Shown: piece after piece, positions 23,507 through 31,005 of the stretch
Layout of the letters: each line of letters opens with the position of its first letter
Position numbering within the stretch: the stretch's first letter is position 1
DNA from: FEN-1088 sp031407985
GTDB lineage: Bacteria > Myxococcota_A > Polyangia > Fen-1088
Length of the DNA: 31,005 nt
Assembly (NCBI GenBank): GCA_031407985.1
Contig: JANOJB010000331.1
Location: forward strand, 1-31,005
Reading direction: 5' to 3'
Position numbers and translations under genes: made by a program
Notes under the pieces: generated by a model
What the model was told of the DNA's origin: nothing
The model's database searches: none
Seen by the model: the letters and a program-made list of their open reading frames with translations, nothing else

Positions 23507-24577
23507 ATGGCCAGGCTGATCGCGATCGTCGGGTTGCTGGCAGGCTGCGGCAGGTCGCGCGCGGCGGACGAGCCCGTCGGCGCGGAGCTCATCGGTACGG
23601 CGGCACCCGGCTGGGACCTTACGGAATGGATCGGCTCACCCCCTCTGGGTTGGCCTTCGCTGCGCGGCAAGGTGCTGCTGGTTCGTTGGTTCACCGATAC
23701 CGATTGCCCCTATTGCGGCGCCACCGCTCCCGCGCTGAATCAACTGCATCGCGACTATGCTTCACGAGGCCTCGTGGTGGTTGGGATGTACCACCACAAA
23801 CGGCCCGATCCTTTGGACCTTGGCAAGGTGCGCGCGTGGATACGTGACTACGGCTTCAAGTTCCCCGTAGCGATCGATCGCGACTGGCGCACCTTAAAAC
23901 GCTGGTGGCTTGCCGCTGGGAAGCGCGATTTCACCAGCGTCAGCTTTCTGGTGGACCGCGGGGGATTCATCCGGCGGATCCATCCCGGGGGCACTCTGGC
24001 TCCGGGCTCAACCGATTTCGTCGCCATGCGATCGACAATCGAGGAACTGTTGGCGCACCCCGGAATCCAACAAGAAGCGAAGGCGCGAAAAATGAATCCG
24101 ATCATGTCCCTGTACCGCCTCACGGCACCTTCGATCGACATGCAGCCGCAGTCCCTTTCGGCATGGAACGGCAAGGTCAGTTTGGTCGTCAACACCGCCT
24201 CCGAATGCGGCAATACGCCGCAGTACGCTGGTCTGGAACAGTTGTGGCGGCAATACCGTGACCGCGACTTCGCTGTCCTGGGATTTCCTTCGAACGACTT
24301 TGGCAGCCAGGAACCCAGCAGCGAGGCCGAAATCAAGAAGTTCTGCGATCTGAACTACCGCGTGACGTTTCCCATGTTCGCCAAGGTCAGGACCAAGGGT
24401 GAAGGCCAGTCCCCCATTTATCAGTTCTTGACCTTGAAGCACGCTCGGCCGCGATGGAACTTTCACAAGTACCTGGTTGGCCGTGACGGCCAGGTCATTC
24501 GCGCGTTCGACGACAAAATCGAACCCGACGCCCCCCTGCTTCGAGCCGCGATCGAATCGGCGCTTCAGCAGAAGTAG
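23507..24577 (+). CDS. Lipoprotein fusion of a redoxin domain and a glutathione peroxidase domain
   Basis: From ATG 23507 (GTG 23495 is possible and would add basic residues to the signal) the protein has 356 residues. Lipobox LLAGC gives Cys14. The first domain (about 30-185) is a TlpA/AhpC-like thioredoxin fold with CPYC at 67-70 (TDTDCPYCGATAPALNQLH). The second (about 200-356) is a Cys-type glutathione peroxidase: catalytic Cys234 in NTASECGNTPQY, FPSNDFGSQEP with Gln268, and Trp317-Asn318 in RWNFHKYLV. The common resolving Cys in FPCNQF is Ser262 here. The redoxin domain may reduce the peroxidase domain. A GAAGG eight bases before ATG 24092 could also allow a free cytoplasmic peroxidase. 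Confidence 0.82.
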   Translation: MARLIAIVGLLAGCGRSRAADEPVGAELIGTAAPGWDLTEWIGSPPLGWPSLRGKVLLVRWFTDTDCPYCGATAPALNQLHRDYASRGLVVVGMYHHKRPDPLDLGKVRAWIRDYGFKFPVAIDRDWRTLKRWWLAAGKRDFTSVSFLVDRGGFIRRIHPGGTLAPGSTDFVAMRSTIEELLAHPGIQQEAKARKMNPIMSLYRLTAPSIDMQPQSLSAWNGKVSLVVNTASECGNTPQYAGLEQLWRQYRDRDFAVLGFPSNDFGSQEPSSEAEIKKFCDLNYRVTFPMFAKVRTKGEGQSPIYQFLTLKHARPRWNFHKYLVGRDGQVIRAFDDKIEPDAPLLRAAIESALQQK

Positions 24578-24859
24578 CAGTCCGTGAAAAGTAACAACCC
24601 GGTCAAAGTCGCACGTCAGTTTCCCGTTGCTCCGTGACAGGCGTGCCATATCCGCCACTCGGTATCGCCGGACAACCGCGGCGATAGCACACACCCGTGG
24701 TGGCGGGACTGTCAACGGTTGCCCACATTGGACAAAAAATGGCGCAACTTGCGTGATCAGGCCCTCGCCGCTGGCATCTCTCGCACCCAAAAGCACCGCC
24801 GCGCGCTGGGTTGCCGGGATGGCCCCCTGTTGGCACCCAACATGCTTACGAAGGAAAGC
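24578..24859. other. 282-base gap before the DksA-like gene
   Basis: No convincing gene on either strand; open frames here are low-complexity extensions. It contains TTGGACA and TGGCGCAACTTGC near 24727-24752, which look promoter-like but lack correct spacing. The end carries the ribosome site GAAGGA (24850-24855) for the next gene. Confidence 0.4.
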
Positions 24860-25192
24860 ATGGACACCCAAACTCTCGATTCAATCCGACGCAAGCTTAT
24901 CAGCCGTGGCCAACTACTCCTTGGGGGCGGTCATCAGGCGCCGGCAGGGGAACAAAATTCTCCACGCAGCCGACCAGCGAATCGCGACGATTCCACGCTC
25001 GAACAGGCCTTGGCCGAACGCCGCGCGCGCGTGAAGGAAGCCGAGGCGGTCGCGCTCATTCGCATCCAGGCCTCCCTGGCGCGCATCGCCCAAGGCACGT
25101 TTGGAGACTGCGTAGTTTGTCATGCCCCCATCGAGACCGAGCGACTACGGGCCATCCCGGAGGTCGATCGCTGCGGCGGTTGCACCCACTGA
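24860..25192 (+). CDS. DksA/TraR-type zinc-finger protein
   Basis: From ATG 24860 (GAAGGA upstream; ATG 24842 is an alternative) the protein has 110 residues. A charged helical region (46-79, EQALAERRARVKEAEAVALI) precedes a C4 zinc finger: Cys84, Cys87 (GDCVVC) and Cys105, Cys108 (RCGGC) around ERLRAIPEVD. DksA-family proteins bind RNA polymerase through the secondary channel and adjust the stringent response. The coiled-coil part is shorter than in DksA, nearer TraR/YbiI size, so activity on polymerase is not certain. Confidence 0.82.
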   Translation: MDTQTLDSIRRKLISRGQLLLGGGHQAPAGEQNSPRSRPANRDDSTLEQALAERRARVKEAEAVALIRIQASLARIAQGTFGDCVVCHAPIETERLRAIPEVDRCGGCTH

Positions 25193-25260
25193 TGACGTGA
25201 CGGTTGCGCATGGTCGCCTGCGCGTTTGCCAGGTCGACCAGCGGTCACTTCAGCTCGGCG

Positions 25261-25288
25261 CCCACGCGGGGTTGCCCACGCGGGGTTG
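25261..25288. repeat. Perfect 14-base tandem duplication
   Basis: CCCACGCGGGGTTG occurs twice back to back (25261-25274 and 25275-25288) between the convergent stops of the DksA-like gene and gpsA. It looks like a replication-slippage product in noncoding sequence. Confidence 0.8.
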
Positions 25289-25296
25289 ATGGTCAA

Positions 25297-26283
25297 TCAG
25301 TCCCGCTCGGCGCGAAAATCCCGCGACAACAATTCGGCAACCGCCTCGCGCGGGGCCTTACCTTCGTGCAATACCGCCGCGACATTGGTGGTGATGGGCA
25401 TGTCGACGCCCAGTTCCGCCGCCAACTCTGCCGCGGTTGTGGCGGTCCCTACCCCCTCGGCGACCTGACCCAGGCGTCGTACGATGTCGACTAGCCCTTC
25501 GCCGCGGGCCAACGCCAGACCGACCTGGCGATTGCGCGACAGGTTGCCGGTACAGGTCAGCACCAGATCGCCAAGGCCCGCCAGCCCGGAGATGGTCAAC
25601 GGGTGGGCGCCCATCCGCACGGCCAGTCGACCCATTTCATTCAAACCGCGGGTGATCAGCGCCGCGCGCGCGTTGTCGCCGAATCCCAAACCGTCCGAAA
25701 CCCCAACGGCGATGGCCACGACATTCTTCAGCGCGCCGCCCAACGCCACGCCGATCACATCATCGGTGGTGTAGACGCGCAGGCGCCCACCGGAAAATTC
25801 CCTCTGAACGGCCGACGCCGTTTCCTGGTCGCTGGATGCGGCCACGACGGCCCCGGGCAACCCCGCCGCGATTTCCTTGGCGAAGGTCGGGCCCGACAAC
25901 AGGGCCAGGTGGACACCCGGCGCGGCCTCGCCGATCACGCGATCCATGGTCAGATGCGTGCGCGCCTCCAGACCTTTCGCCGCGCAGGCGACGATGACCC
26001 CCGACTGTAGATGGGGAGCAGCAGCGGCCATGGTCACGCGAACATGCTCCGACGGGGTCGCCACCACAACCATGGCCCGGTCCTGAACCGCCCCAGCCAG
26101 ATCCGCCGTCACCAGGATTTGATCGGCGATTCGGATCCCAAGGTACGCGTGTTGCCGCGTCTTCCGGATGCGCTCGGCTTCGGCGAAATTGAACTCCCAC
26201 AACGCCACCTCATGGCCGGCGTCGGCCAACAATGCGGCCAGAGCGCAGCCCCAAGACCCGGCTCCCAGAACCGCGACGCGCAT
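25297..26283 (-). CDS. gpsA: NAD(P)-dependent glycerol-3-phosphate dehydrogenase
   Basis: The enzyme reduces dihydroxyacetone phosphate to sn-glycerol-3-phosphate for phospholipid synthesis. The 328-residue protein has the dinucleotide-binding VAVLGAGSWGCALA at 3-16, ACAAKGLE, SGPTFAKEIAAGLP, and the catalytic lysine segment GGALKNVVAIAVGVSDGLG with the following NARAALITRGLNEM; LTCTGNLSRNRQVG closes the C-terminal domain. Start is ATG 26283. It is downstream of the sensor/GGDEF operon by a 95-base gap with two hairpins, so it is probably a separate transcript. Confidence 0.95.
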   Translation of the reverse strand: MRVAVLGAGSWGCALAALLADAGHEVALWEFNFAEAERIRKTRQHAYLGIRIADQILVTADLAGAVQDRAMVVVATPSEHVRVTMAAAAPHLQSGVIVACAAKGLEARTHLTMDRVIGEAAPGVHLALLSGPTFAKEIAAGLPGAVVAASSDQETASAVQREFSGGRLRVYTTDDVIGVALGGALKNVVAIAVGVSDGLGFGDNARAALITRGLNEMGRLAVRMGAHPLTISGLAGLGDLVLTCTGNLSRNRQVGLALARGEGLVDIVRRLGQVAEGVGTATTAAELAAELGVDMPITTNVAAVLHEGKAPREAVAELLSRDFRAERD

Positions 26284-26291
26284 GCAGGCAT

Positions 26292-26320
26292 GGTAGATGA
26301 CCGGCGCCCATCTATCTACC
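26292..26320 (-). promoter_or_regulatory. Inverted repeat upstream of gpsA
   Basis: On the minus strand GGTAGAT...ATCTACC forms a 7-base inverted repeat around GGGCGCCGG, ending nine bases before the gpsA ATG. It could be an operator or a 5' leader hairpin; function unknown. Confidence 0.35.
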
Positions 26321-26340
26321 TCACTGGCGCGCTCTTGATT

Positions 26341-26359
26341 GCCCTTCCTCGCGAAGGGC
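26341..26359 (-). terminator. Hairpin after the response-regulator gene
   Basis: GCCCTTC-CTCGC-GAAGGGC is a perfect 7-base stem with a 5-base loop, 20 bases beyond the stop of the GGDEF regulator gene. No T-tract follows on the minus strand, so termination is inferred from position. Confidence 0.4.
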
Positions 26360-26378
26360 CCGGGCGACGATCTCTCGA

Positions 26379-27434
26379 CTACTTGCCGGCGACGCGAACC
26401 GTGTTGCGCCCGGCATTCTTGGCCGCAAACAGGGCACGGTCCGCGGCTGACAGAACGGTCGCCGCGTCCACGCCGTCGCCGGGCGCGGTGGCAACCCCCG
26501 CCGAAATCGTCAGACGGCCATGTGGCTGCGTCGCTCCGAACTCGAACGGAAACTCAGCGACCTGGGCGACGATGCGATCGGCGACATCCTTGGCGGCGGC
26601 GCTGGCCACGTCGACCAGGACGATCGCAAATTCCTCGCCACCGTAACGGGCCACCACGTCGTTCGCGCGCCGACCATGCTGCAACACCTTCGCGACCCCG
26701 CGCAGGGCGTTGTCCCCGGCCAGGTGACCGTGGTGATCGTTGTACAGCTTGAAACTGTCGACGTCGATCATCAGCACCGATAGCGGCAGGCCGGTTCGAT
26801 TGCTGCGCTCCAACTCCAACGTCAGGCGCTCGCGAAAGTGGCGGTGGTTGTAAAGCCCAGTCAGACCGTCGGTGATCGCCAACTCGGACAGCCGCGCGTT
26901 CAGACCTTCCAACTCTCGGGTTCTGACCTGAACCTTTTCCTCCAGCGATGAGTTCAACGAAGCCAGTTCCGCGTTCTTGGACTGAAGCTCGGCCAACAGG
27001 CCTTCCCGCTCGCGTTCCAATCGAAACCGCGACAGCAGGTTCTGGATGGTCAGGCGGAGATCTGGCTCGTCCCACGGCTTCGGAATGTACTGATCAAGGC
27101 CCGCACGGTTGATGGCATACACGACCGCGTCCAACCCGGCCTGGCCGGTCAGCAGAATCTTCACCGTGCGCGGACTTCGCTTGTGGACCTCCTCAAGCAA
27201 TTCAACACCTTTCATGCCCGGCATGATCTGATCCGCGATCACCACCGCCACTTCCTCGCCATCGTGCTGCAGGTCGTCGATCAGGTCCAACGCCTCGCGG
27301 GCGTTCTTGGCGACGGCGATGTCGCACTCACCGCCGAAGCGCGCGGACAGTTGCTGGCGCAACGCGGTAAGGATTCCCTCCTCGTCGTCAACGCAGACGA
27401 TGTGCTCGCGCAAGCTAATCTCTCCCGCGGTCAA
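26379..27434 (-). CDS. Response regulator with GGDEF diguanylate cyclase domain
   Basis: A 351-residue cytoplasmic protein. The receiver domain (10-135) has Asp16-Asp17, the phosphoacceptor Asp68 (VVIADQIMPGMKG), Thr96 and Lys119. The PKPWDEPDL ending is like that of RpfG/HupR-type receivers. A coiled coil (about 137-185) joins it to a GGDEF domain (about 186-350) with an intact GGEEF (265-269) and an RxxD product-inhibition site (Arg256-Asp259) five residues upstream. It should therefore make c-di-GMP from GTP when phosphorylated, with feedback control. The ATG overlaps the end of the histidine kinase gene by 4 bases, so that kinase is the likely partner. Confidence 0.93.
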   Translation of the reverse strand: MTAGEISLREHIVCVDDEEGILTALRQQLSARFGGECDIAVAKNAREALDLIDDLQHDGEEVAVVIADQIMPGMKGVELLEEVHKRSPRTVKILLTGQAGLDAVVYAINRAGLDQYIPKPWDEPDLRLTIQNLLSRFRLEREREGLLAELQSKNAELASLNSSLEEKVQVRTRELEGLNARLSELAITDGLTGLYNHRHFRERLTLELERSNRTGLPLSVLMIDVDSFKLYNDHHGHLAGDNALRGVAKVLQHGRRANDVVARYGGEEFAIVLVDVASAAAKDVADRIVAQVAEFPFEFGATQPHGRLTISAGVATAPGDGVDAATVLSAADRALFAAKNAGRNTVRVAGK

Positions 27435-30400
27435 TCTTGACCCTGACGACCGAACGGCGCCGTGGAATCGACGCGGGGACGAGCAACCGGAATCGCTGAG
27501 GCCGGTCCATGAATGGGGAGGTGGACCTCGAATCGCGTTCGTCCCGGAACGCTTTCCACACTGATCCTGCCCCCGTGTTTCTCCACAATCTTGTGCGCGA
27601 TACTCAAGCCCAGACCTGTCCCTTCGCCCTTGCCCTTGGTCGTAAAGAAAGGATCAAATATTCGTGCCATCGATTCCGACGGAATACCAGGACCATCGTC
27701 CTGAATAGCCACGTGTACATATCCCCCCTGCACCGACGTCTCGATCAACACCTCACCAGATCCGCCTAGCGCCTGAACCGCGTTGTGGATGAGGTTTGTC
27801 CACACTTGGTTCAACTCACCCACATATGCCGAGATGGAAGGGATATTCCCGTAGGCACGTTTCACATTAATCCCTATCTCAGACGACTTCAACTGGTGCG
27901 CCAGAATTACCAGCGTGTCTTCGATCCCGGCGTGGACATCGACGCGTTCGACAGGCGATTCGTCCAGCCGAGAGTAGCGTTTCAGCGCGCCGACGATGCG
28001 GCGGATCGACTGAATCGCCGTGCGAATGGTCATGGACGCTCGCATCAGAAACGCCAGTTCACGTATGTAGCCGGCCAGCGGCGCGAGGTTCCTGCCGGCC
28101 GCTATGTCTTTGAGCTCAGCAACCAAGCCTTCTCCCGTAGGACCGAGCTCGGCCAACGCGGCCGCGCCCGCATCGGCACCAGGAAGGCCCGTTAGAGCCG
28201 TTCGAACCCGACGTCCAAGCGCGCGCGTTTCGACCGCGGAGGGCATCACCATCTCCGCGAATATCGGCAGCAACCTCCGGACGATCCCGAAGTAGCGAGC
28301 AAGCGCGTCAGGATCAAGCCCAAGATCATAGACCTGCCGCCCGCACATATCGAGCCGCTTGACGGTCTCTTCGAGCGCGTCGACCGATCCCTGAACGGCG
28401 GCCGCGGGAGAGTTCACCTCGTGAGCGATGCCCGCGACCAATTGGCCCAAACCGGCCATGCGTTCCGAGTGAATGAGCTGCGTCTGCGCCGTTCGCAAAT
28501 CTCCGAGTGCCCGCTCGGTTTCCGCCTTTGCCCGCTCGAGTTCAGCGGTGCGCTCGCGCACCTTCATCTCCAGGTTCTCGGAGAAAGCGCGGACCTCGGA
28601 ATACAGACGAGCATTCTCGATGGCCGTCGCGGTCTGATCCGCCAGCGTCACCAGCAGTCGCAGATCGGCGTCAGAAAATGGGGCCTCGCCCAACCGCCCG
28701 ACCAGGATCACTCCCACCAGACGCTCCTTCAGGGTCAGCGGCGCCGCCAGCAAAGGTCCCTTTAATCCCGCGGCGGTCGCCGCGGCGGACAGGTTCGCAT
28801 CCGTTTCGACGGCATCACTGCGCTGTGGACGACCACCCACTGCCACCATGCGGGCCATCTCCGCCAGCCGACGCCCGACCGGCTCGCCCGCGACGGCTCG
28901 AATCGTGAACACGCGCGATCGTGTCGGCTGCGAAACGTCTCGGTCGGCGATTGCCGTCGTGAGAGGCGTCGAGCCTTTCGACGGTCCGGCATCGGAGCGT
29001 CCACCCCCGTCAAGCGCCAGCGCGATCGCCACGGTTTTGCCCCCCAACACCATCAGCGCCTCGCCCACGACCGACCGCAGAACCTGATCCAGATCCACGA
29101 CTGAGCTGATCGCGCGACCCACCTGATGCACGGTGACCAACTCGCGGACACGGGCGGCCAGACCTTCCTGGTTCTCTTTCAGACTCTGGATCATGACGCG
29201 AAATGCCTCGGCCACGTCGCCCAGTTCGTCGGGGCTGTTCACGCCGATCTTCGTGTCGAGATTCCCAAGCGCGATCGACAACGCCGCTGAATGCAGATCA
29301 CGCAGGGGACGAGTCAAACGGCGCGCCAGGATATCGGCCAGCCCGATCGCGACCAACAGAACGGCAATCGCGCCCAACGACAAGGTCAGGGTCACACGGC
29401 GGCGCGCGGCCGCCAGAGTCTCTCGATCAAGCGCGACGCCCAGAAGTCCCACCCGCCGGCCGGCCGCGTCCTGAATGGGTCCGAACGCCACCGAGTAGGA
29501 TCGTCCGCCGATCGCCAAAGGCGCGACGGGGGAAATCGCCATCTGCAACGATCGCGCGACACCTTCCGGTAACGGGGGCCCCAGCAACCGTTCACCCGTC
29601 GCAGCCATGAACGTCGACGCGCTGGGTTCGATCCCGCGATAGAAGATGACCTCGCGGGCCGCCCCCAGTTCGGCCTTTACCCGGTCCGCCACCGGACCGT
29701 CCACGCTGATCGAAACCACCGCCGCACCCAGCAACCTCAACGCCGGATCGCAAAGCGGCAATGCCACGCGCAGCGCCAGCCGCGCCCCCGCGGTTTCGAT
29801 GCTGATGCTGCGCTCGAATTCCAAGGCGCGCCGAACGACCGGAGACCTGTCGGCAGGTTCGAACGCGGCGAACCGTTCCCCAATAGCGGCGTCATTGCAG
29901 GTTCCCGAAGCACACCGGGCCACCGTGCGCCCGACCGGATCGGTGACCTCCACCAGCGCTGACGGCTGTTGCACGGACAGCTCCGCCAAACGCCGGCGCA
30001 CGTCGGCCGGGGTGCGGGCCAGCGCTTCCAGAAGCGGCCCATCGTCACCCAGCGCGGCCGCCGCCGTCGCGCGTTCACGAATCTCCTGGAGCAGCAGGGC
30101 GCGCGCGACCTGCAATCCGCGCCGGGCCTCGAATTCGATCCCCTGTTCGACGCTGGAAAACACCAACGCAATCGATACCGCCGCGACGGCGATGACCGGC
30201 ACCAACGTGGCGACGATCAGGAACAACGACAGACGCCACCGCAATCCCTGACGCCGGCGAAATCCAGGGCGTTGGTCTACCGTGGGTGGAGTGAACCGCA
30301 GCAGGGTTGATAGGCGATAGATTCCAGAACGTCGCAGCAGCCACTCCGACGACGAACGAATCGACGAGGGCGGGCGGGAACGGGATCCCGTTGCCATGCG

Positions 30401-30466
30401 TACGCCAGCACTACGTTCAGCGGTCGAATCCGCTTTCTCCACGGACGGCACCGGGGGATCCCTCAT
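27431..30466 (-). CDS. Large membrane sensor histidine kinase (periplasmic sensor, HAMP, GAF)
   Basis: The 1011-residue kinase starts at ATG 30466, overlapping the solute-binding protein stop (ATGA). Order of domains: basic cytoplasmic N-terminus, membrane helix (79-104), periplasmic double-Cache-like sensor (about 105-357), membrane helix (359-379), HAMP (380-432), GAF (about 440-622), coiled coil (622-665), H-box with phosphoacceptor His682 (AGIAHEVNSP), and a HATPase domain with N-box NLIHNAVQAL (Asn895), DDGPGIP and GTGLGLSIAHKIVEKHGG. Roughly 100 extra residues lie between the H-box helix and its second helix (IRRIVGALKRYSRLDE). Cys185 and Cys190 in the sensor may form a disulfide. It probably phosphorylates the overlapping GGDEF regulator. 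Confidence 0.93.
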   Translation of the reverse strand: MRDPPVPSVEKADSTAERSAGVRMATGSRSRPPSSIRSSSEWLLRRSGIYRLSTLLRFTPPTVDQRPGFRRRQGLRWRLSLFLIVATLVPVIAVAAVSIALVFSSVEQGIEFEARRGLQVARALLLQEIRERATAAAALGDDGPLLEALARTPADVRRRLAELSVQQPSALVEVTDPVGRTVARCASGTCNDAAIGERFAAFEPADRSPVVRRALEFERSISIETAGARLALRVALPLCDPALRLLGAAVVSISVDGPVADRVKAELGAAREVIFYRGIEPSASTFMAATGERLLGPPLPEGVARSLQMAISPVAPLAIGGRSYSVAFGPIQDAAGRRVGLLGVALDRETLAAARRRVTLTLSLGAIAVLLVAIGLADILARRLTRPLRDLHSAALSIALGNLDTKIGVNSPDELGDVAEAFRVMIQSLKENQEGLAARVRELVTVHQVGRAISSVVDLDQVLRSVVGEALMVLGGKTVAIALALDGGGRSDAGPSKGSTPLTTAIADRDVSQPTRSRVFTIRAVAGEPVGRRLAEMARMVAVGGRPQRSDAVETDANLSAAATAAGLKGPLLAAPLTLKERLVGVILVGRLGEAPFSDADLRLLVTLADQTATAIENARLYSEVRAFSENLEMKVRERTAELERAKAETERALGDLRTAQTQLIHSERMAGLGQLVAGIAHEVNSPAAAVQGSVDALEETVKRLDMCGRQVYDLGLDPDALARYFGIVRRLLPIFAEMVMPSAVETRALGRRVRTALTGLPGADAGAAALAELGPTGEGLVAELKDIAAGRNLAPLAGYIRELAFLMRASMTIRTAIQSIRRIVGALKRYSRLDESPVERVDVHAGIEDTLVILAHQLKSSEIGINVKRAYGNIPSISAYVGELNQVWTNLIHNAVQALGGSGEVLIETSVQGGYVHVAIQDDGPGIPSESMARIFDPFFTTKGKGEGTGLGLSIAHKIVEKHGGRISVESVPGRTRFEVHLPIHGPASAIPVARPRVDSTAPFGRQGQD

Positions 30467-31005
30467 GGCCCGCGTTCCACCGATCGGTACAGAGCCATCG
30501 CGGACGGTTGCACCGCAAGACCCCGGACACCCGCGCGGGCGGCAAACACGACCATGGGGTGGGCCAATGGTACCCAGGGAGCGTCATTGGCCACGATGGC
30601 CTGGGCCTGCGAATACAACCGCTCGCGTTCGGTGCGATCGGTGACCCGCTGGGCCATTCCGATGATGTCGTGAAACCAGGCATTGGAATAGAACGCGATG
30701 TTCGACGGGTGCGCGCCCGTCGTGTTGTCCGAGTCGAGCAGGTTGTAAAGAAAGTTGTCGGGATCCCCGTTGGCGCCGAACCAACCGGTCAATGCAAGAT
30801 CATGTTCACCGGCCCACAGAGCGCGCTGCAACTCGGCGGGTTCGCGCGTGACGATCTCGATCGGCAGCCCCACATCCTCCAGACAGGTTCGTACGACGGA
30901 TGCCACGCGATCCGGCGCGGGCACGTACTGAAGTGGCATCGACGGAACATAGAGCTTCAAGCGCCGCCCGACGGCGCCGCTGAAACCCGCTTCGGCCAAC
31001 AACGT
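30463..31005 (-). CDS. Peptide/nickel-type ABC solute-binding protein, C-terminal part
   Basis: Only the last 180 residues are present; the frame stays open to the window end, so the 5' part is missing. Family 5 solute-binding features are visible: LKLYVPSMPLQY near the domain crossover, the WFGANGDPDNFLYNLLDS segment, HPSNIAFYSNAWFHDII and the final AQAIVANDAPWVPLAHP. These match DppA/OppA-type proteins that bind peptides or small solutes in the periplasm. The stop overlaps the histidine kinase ATG, so the binding protein may feed ligand information to the sensor or simply share its transcript. Confidence 0.85.
   Translation of the reverse strand, partial: TLLAEAGFSGAVGRRLKLYVPSMPLQYVPAPDRVASVVRTCLEDVGLPIEIVTREPAELQRALWAGEHDLALTGWFGANGDPDNFLYNLLDSDNTTGAHPSNIAFYSNAWFHDIIGMAQRVTDRTERERLYSQAQAIVANDAPWVPLAHPMVVFAARAGVRGLAVQPSAMALYRSVERGP

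Noticed and set aside
24727..24752. Sigma-54-like promoter TGGCGC...TTGC upstream of the DksA-like gene
   Set aside because: Only 8 bases separate the GG and GC elements instead of 10, so the spacing is wrong.
1..31005. tRNA, rRNA, CRISPR arrays, insertion sequences or prophage
   Set aside because: None seen: no clover-leaf-like or ribosomal RNA sequence, no regularly spaced repeats, no transposase or integrase motifs.

Overview
The window is high-GC, gene-dense DNA in which most neighbouring genes overlap by a few bases (ATGA, GTGA or TAGTG junctions). The gene content suggests a predatory or soil myxobacterium-like organism (Myxococcota or another deltaproteobacterial-type lineage). The grounds are an ECF sigma/membrane anti-sigma pair beside carotenoid genes, several lipoproteins with Gly/Thr-rich linkers, a secreted pectinesterase, and cytochrome oxidase assembly genes mixed with an ABC exporter. 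The taxonomic guess is an inference; there is no rRNA, tRNA, CRISPR array or recognisable insertion sequence in the window.

Layout. 1-1502: the 3' part of a membrane-anchored TPR-like gene and a jelly-roll (polysaccharide-lyase-like) lipoprotein. 1595-2301 (minus): a VapBC-type toxin-antitoxin pair with a tandem palindromic operator candidate. 2397-3613 (minus): an ECF sigma factor with its NrsF/CarR-like membrane anti-sigma factor, divergent from a carotenoid operon. 3718-11327 (plus): crtY-crtE-crtI-crtB, an unknown His-rich membrane protein, a TPR lipoprotein-like protein, a GT1 glycosyltransferase and a DCC-family (DUF393) thiol protein. 11387-12754 (minus): pectinesterase lipoprotein. 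12935-14071 (minus): cytochrome c oxidase subunit III, a subunit-IV-like protein and a small CPNC membrane protein. 14132-21039 (plus): SCO copper chaperone, cupredoxin lipoprotein, SulP transporter, a fused heme A synthase/heme O synthase, and an ABC-2 exporter (ATPase plus permease). 21306-22970 (plus): an unannotated 48-residue membrane peptide coupled to an HPF/RaiA-like ribosome hibernation protein, then an AI-2E/PerM-family permease. 23083-25192: DUF2277, a redoxin/glutathione-peroxidase fusion, and a DksA/TraR zinc-finger protein. 25297-31005 (minus): gpsA, and upstream of it an operon of a solute-binding protein (cut by the window edge), a large sensor histidine kinase and a GGDEF response regulator.

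How they work together. CrtE makes the prenyl diphosphate, CrtB phytoene, CrtI desaturates it to lycopene and CrtY cyclises it to beta-carotene. A glycosyltransferase in the same overlapping operon implies a hydroxylated product, yet no CrtZ, CrtR or CrtW homologue is recognisable. The unidentified five-helix membrane protein with four [D/E]xxxH motifs is therefore the best candidate for a missing tailoring step, and it is the most interesting novelty in the window. The sigma/anti-sigma pair next door, with the same GGTAAC motif facing each gene across the shared intergenic region, suggests stress- or light-type control of pigment synthesis. The respiratory block supplies copper and heme a to an aa3-type oxidase whose subunits I and II are not in the window. 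The final operon looks like ligand binding or transport linked to c-di-GMP production.
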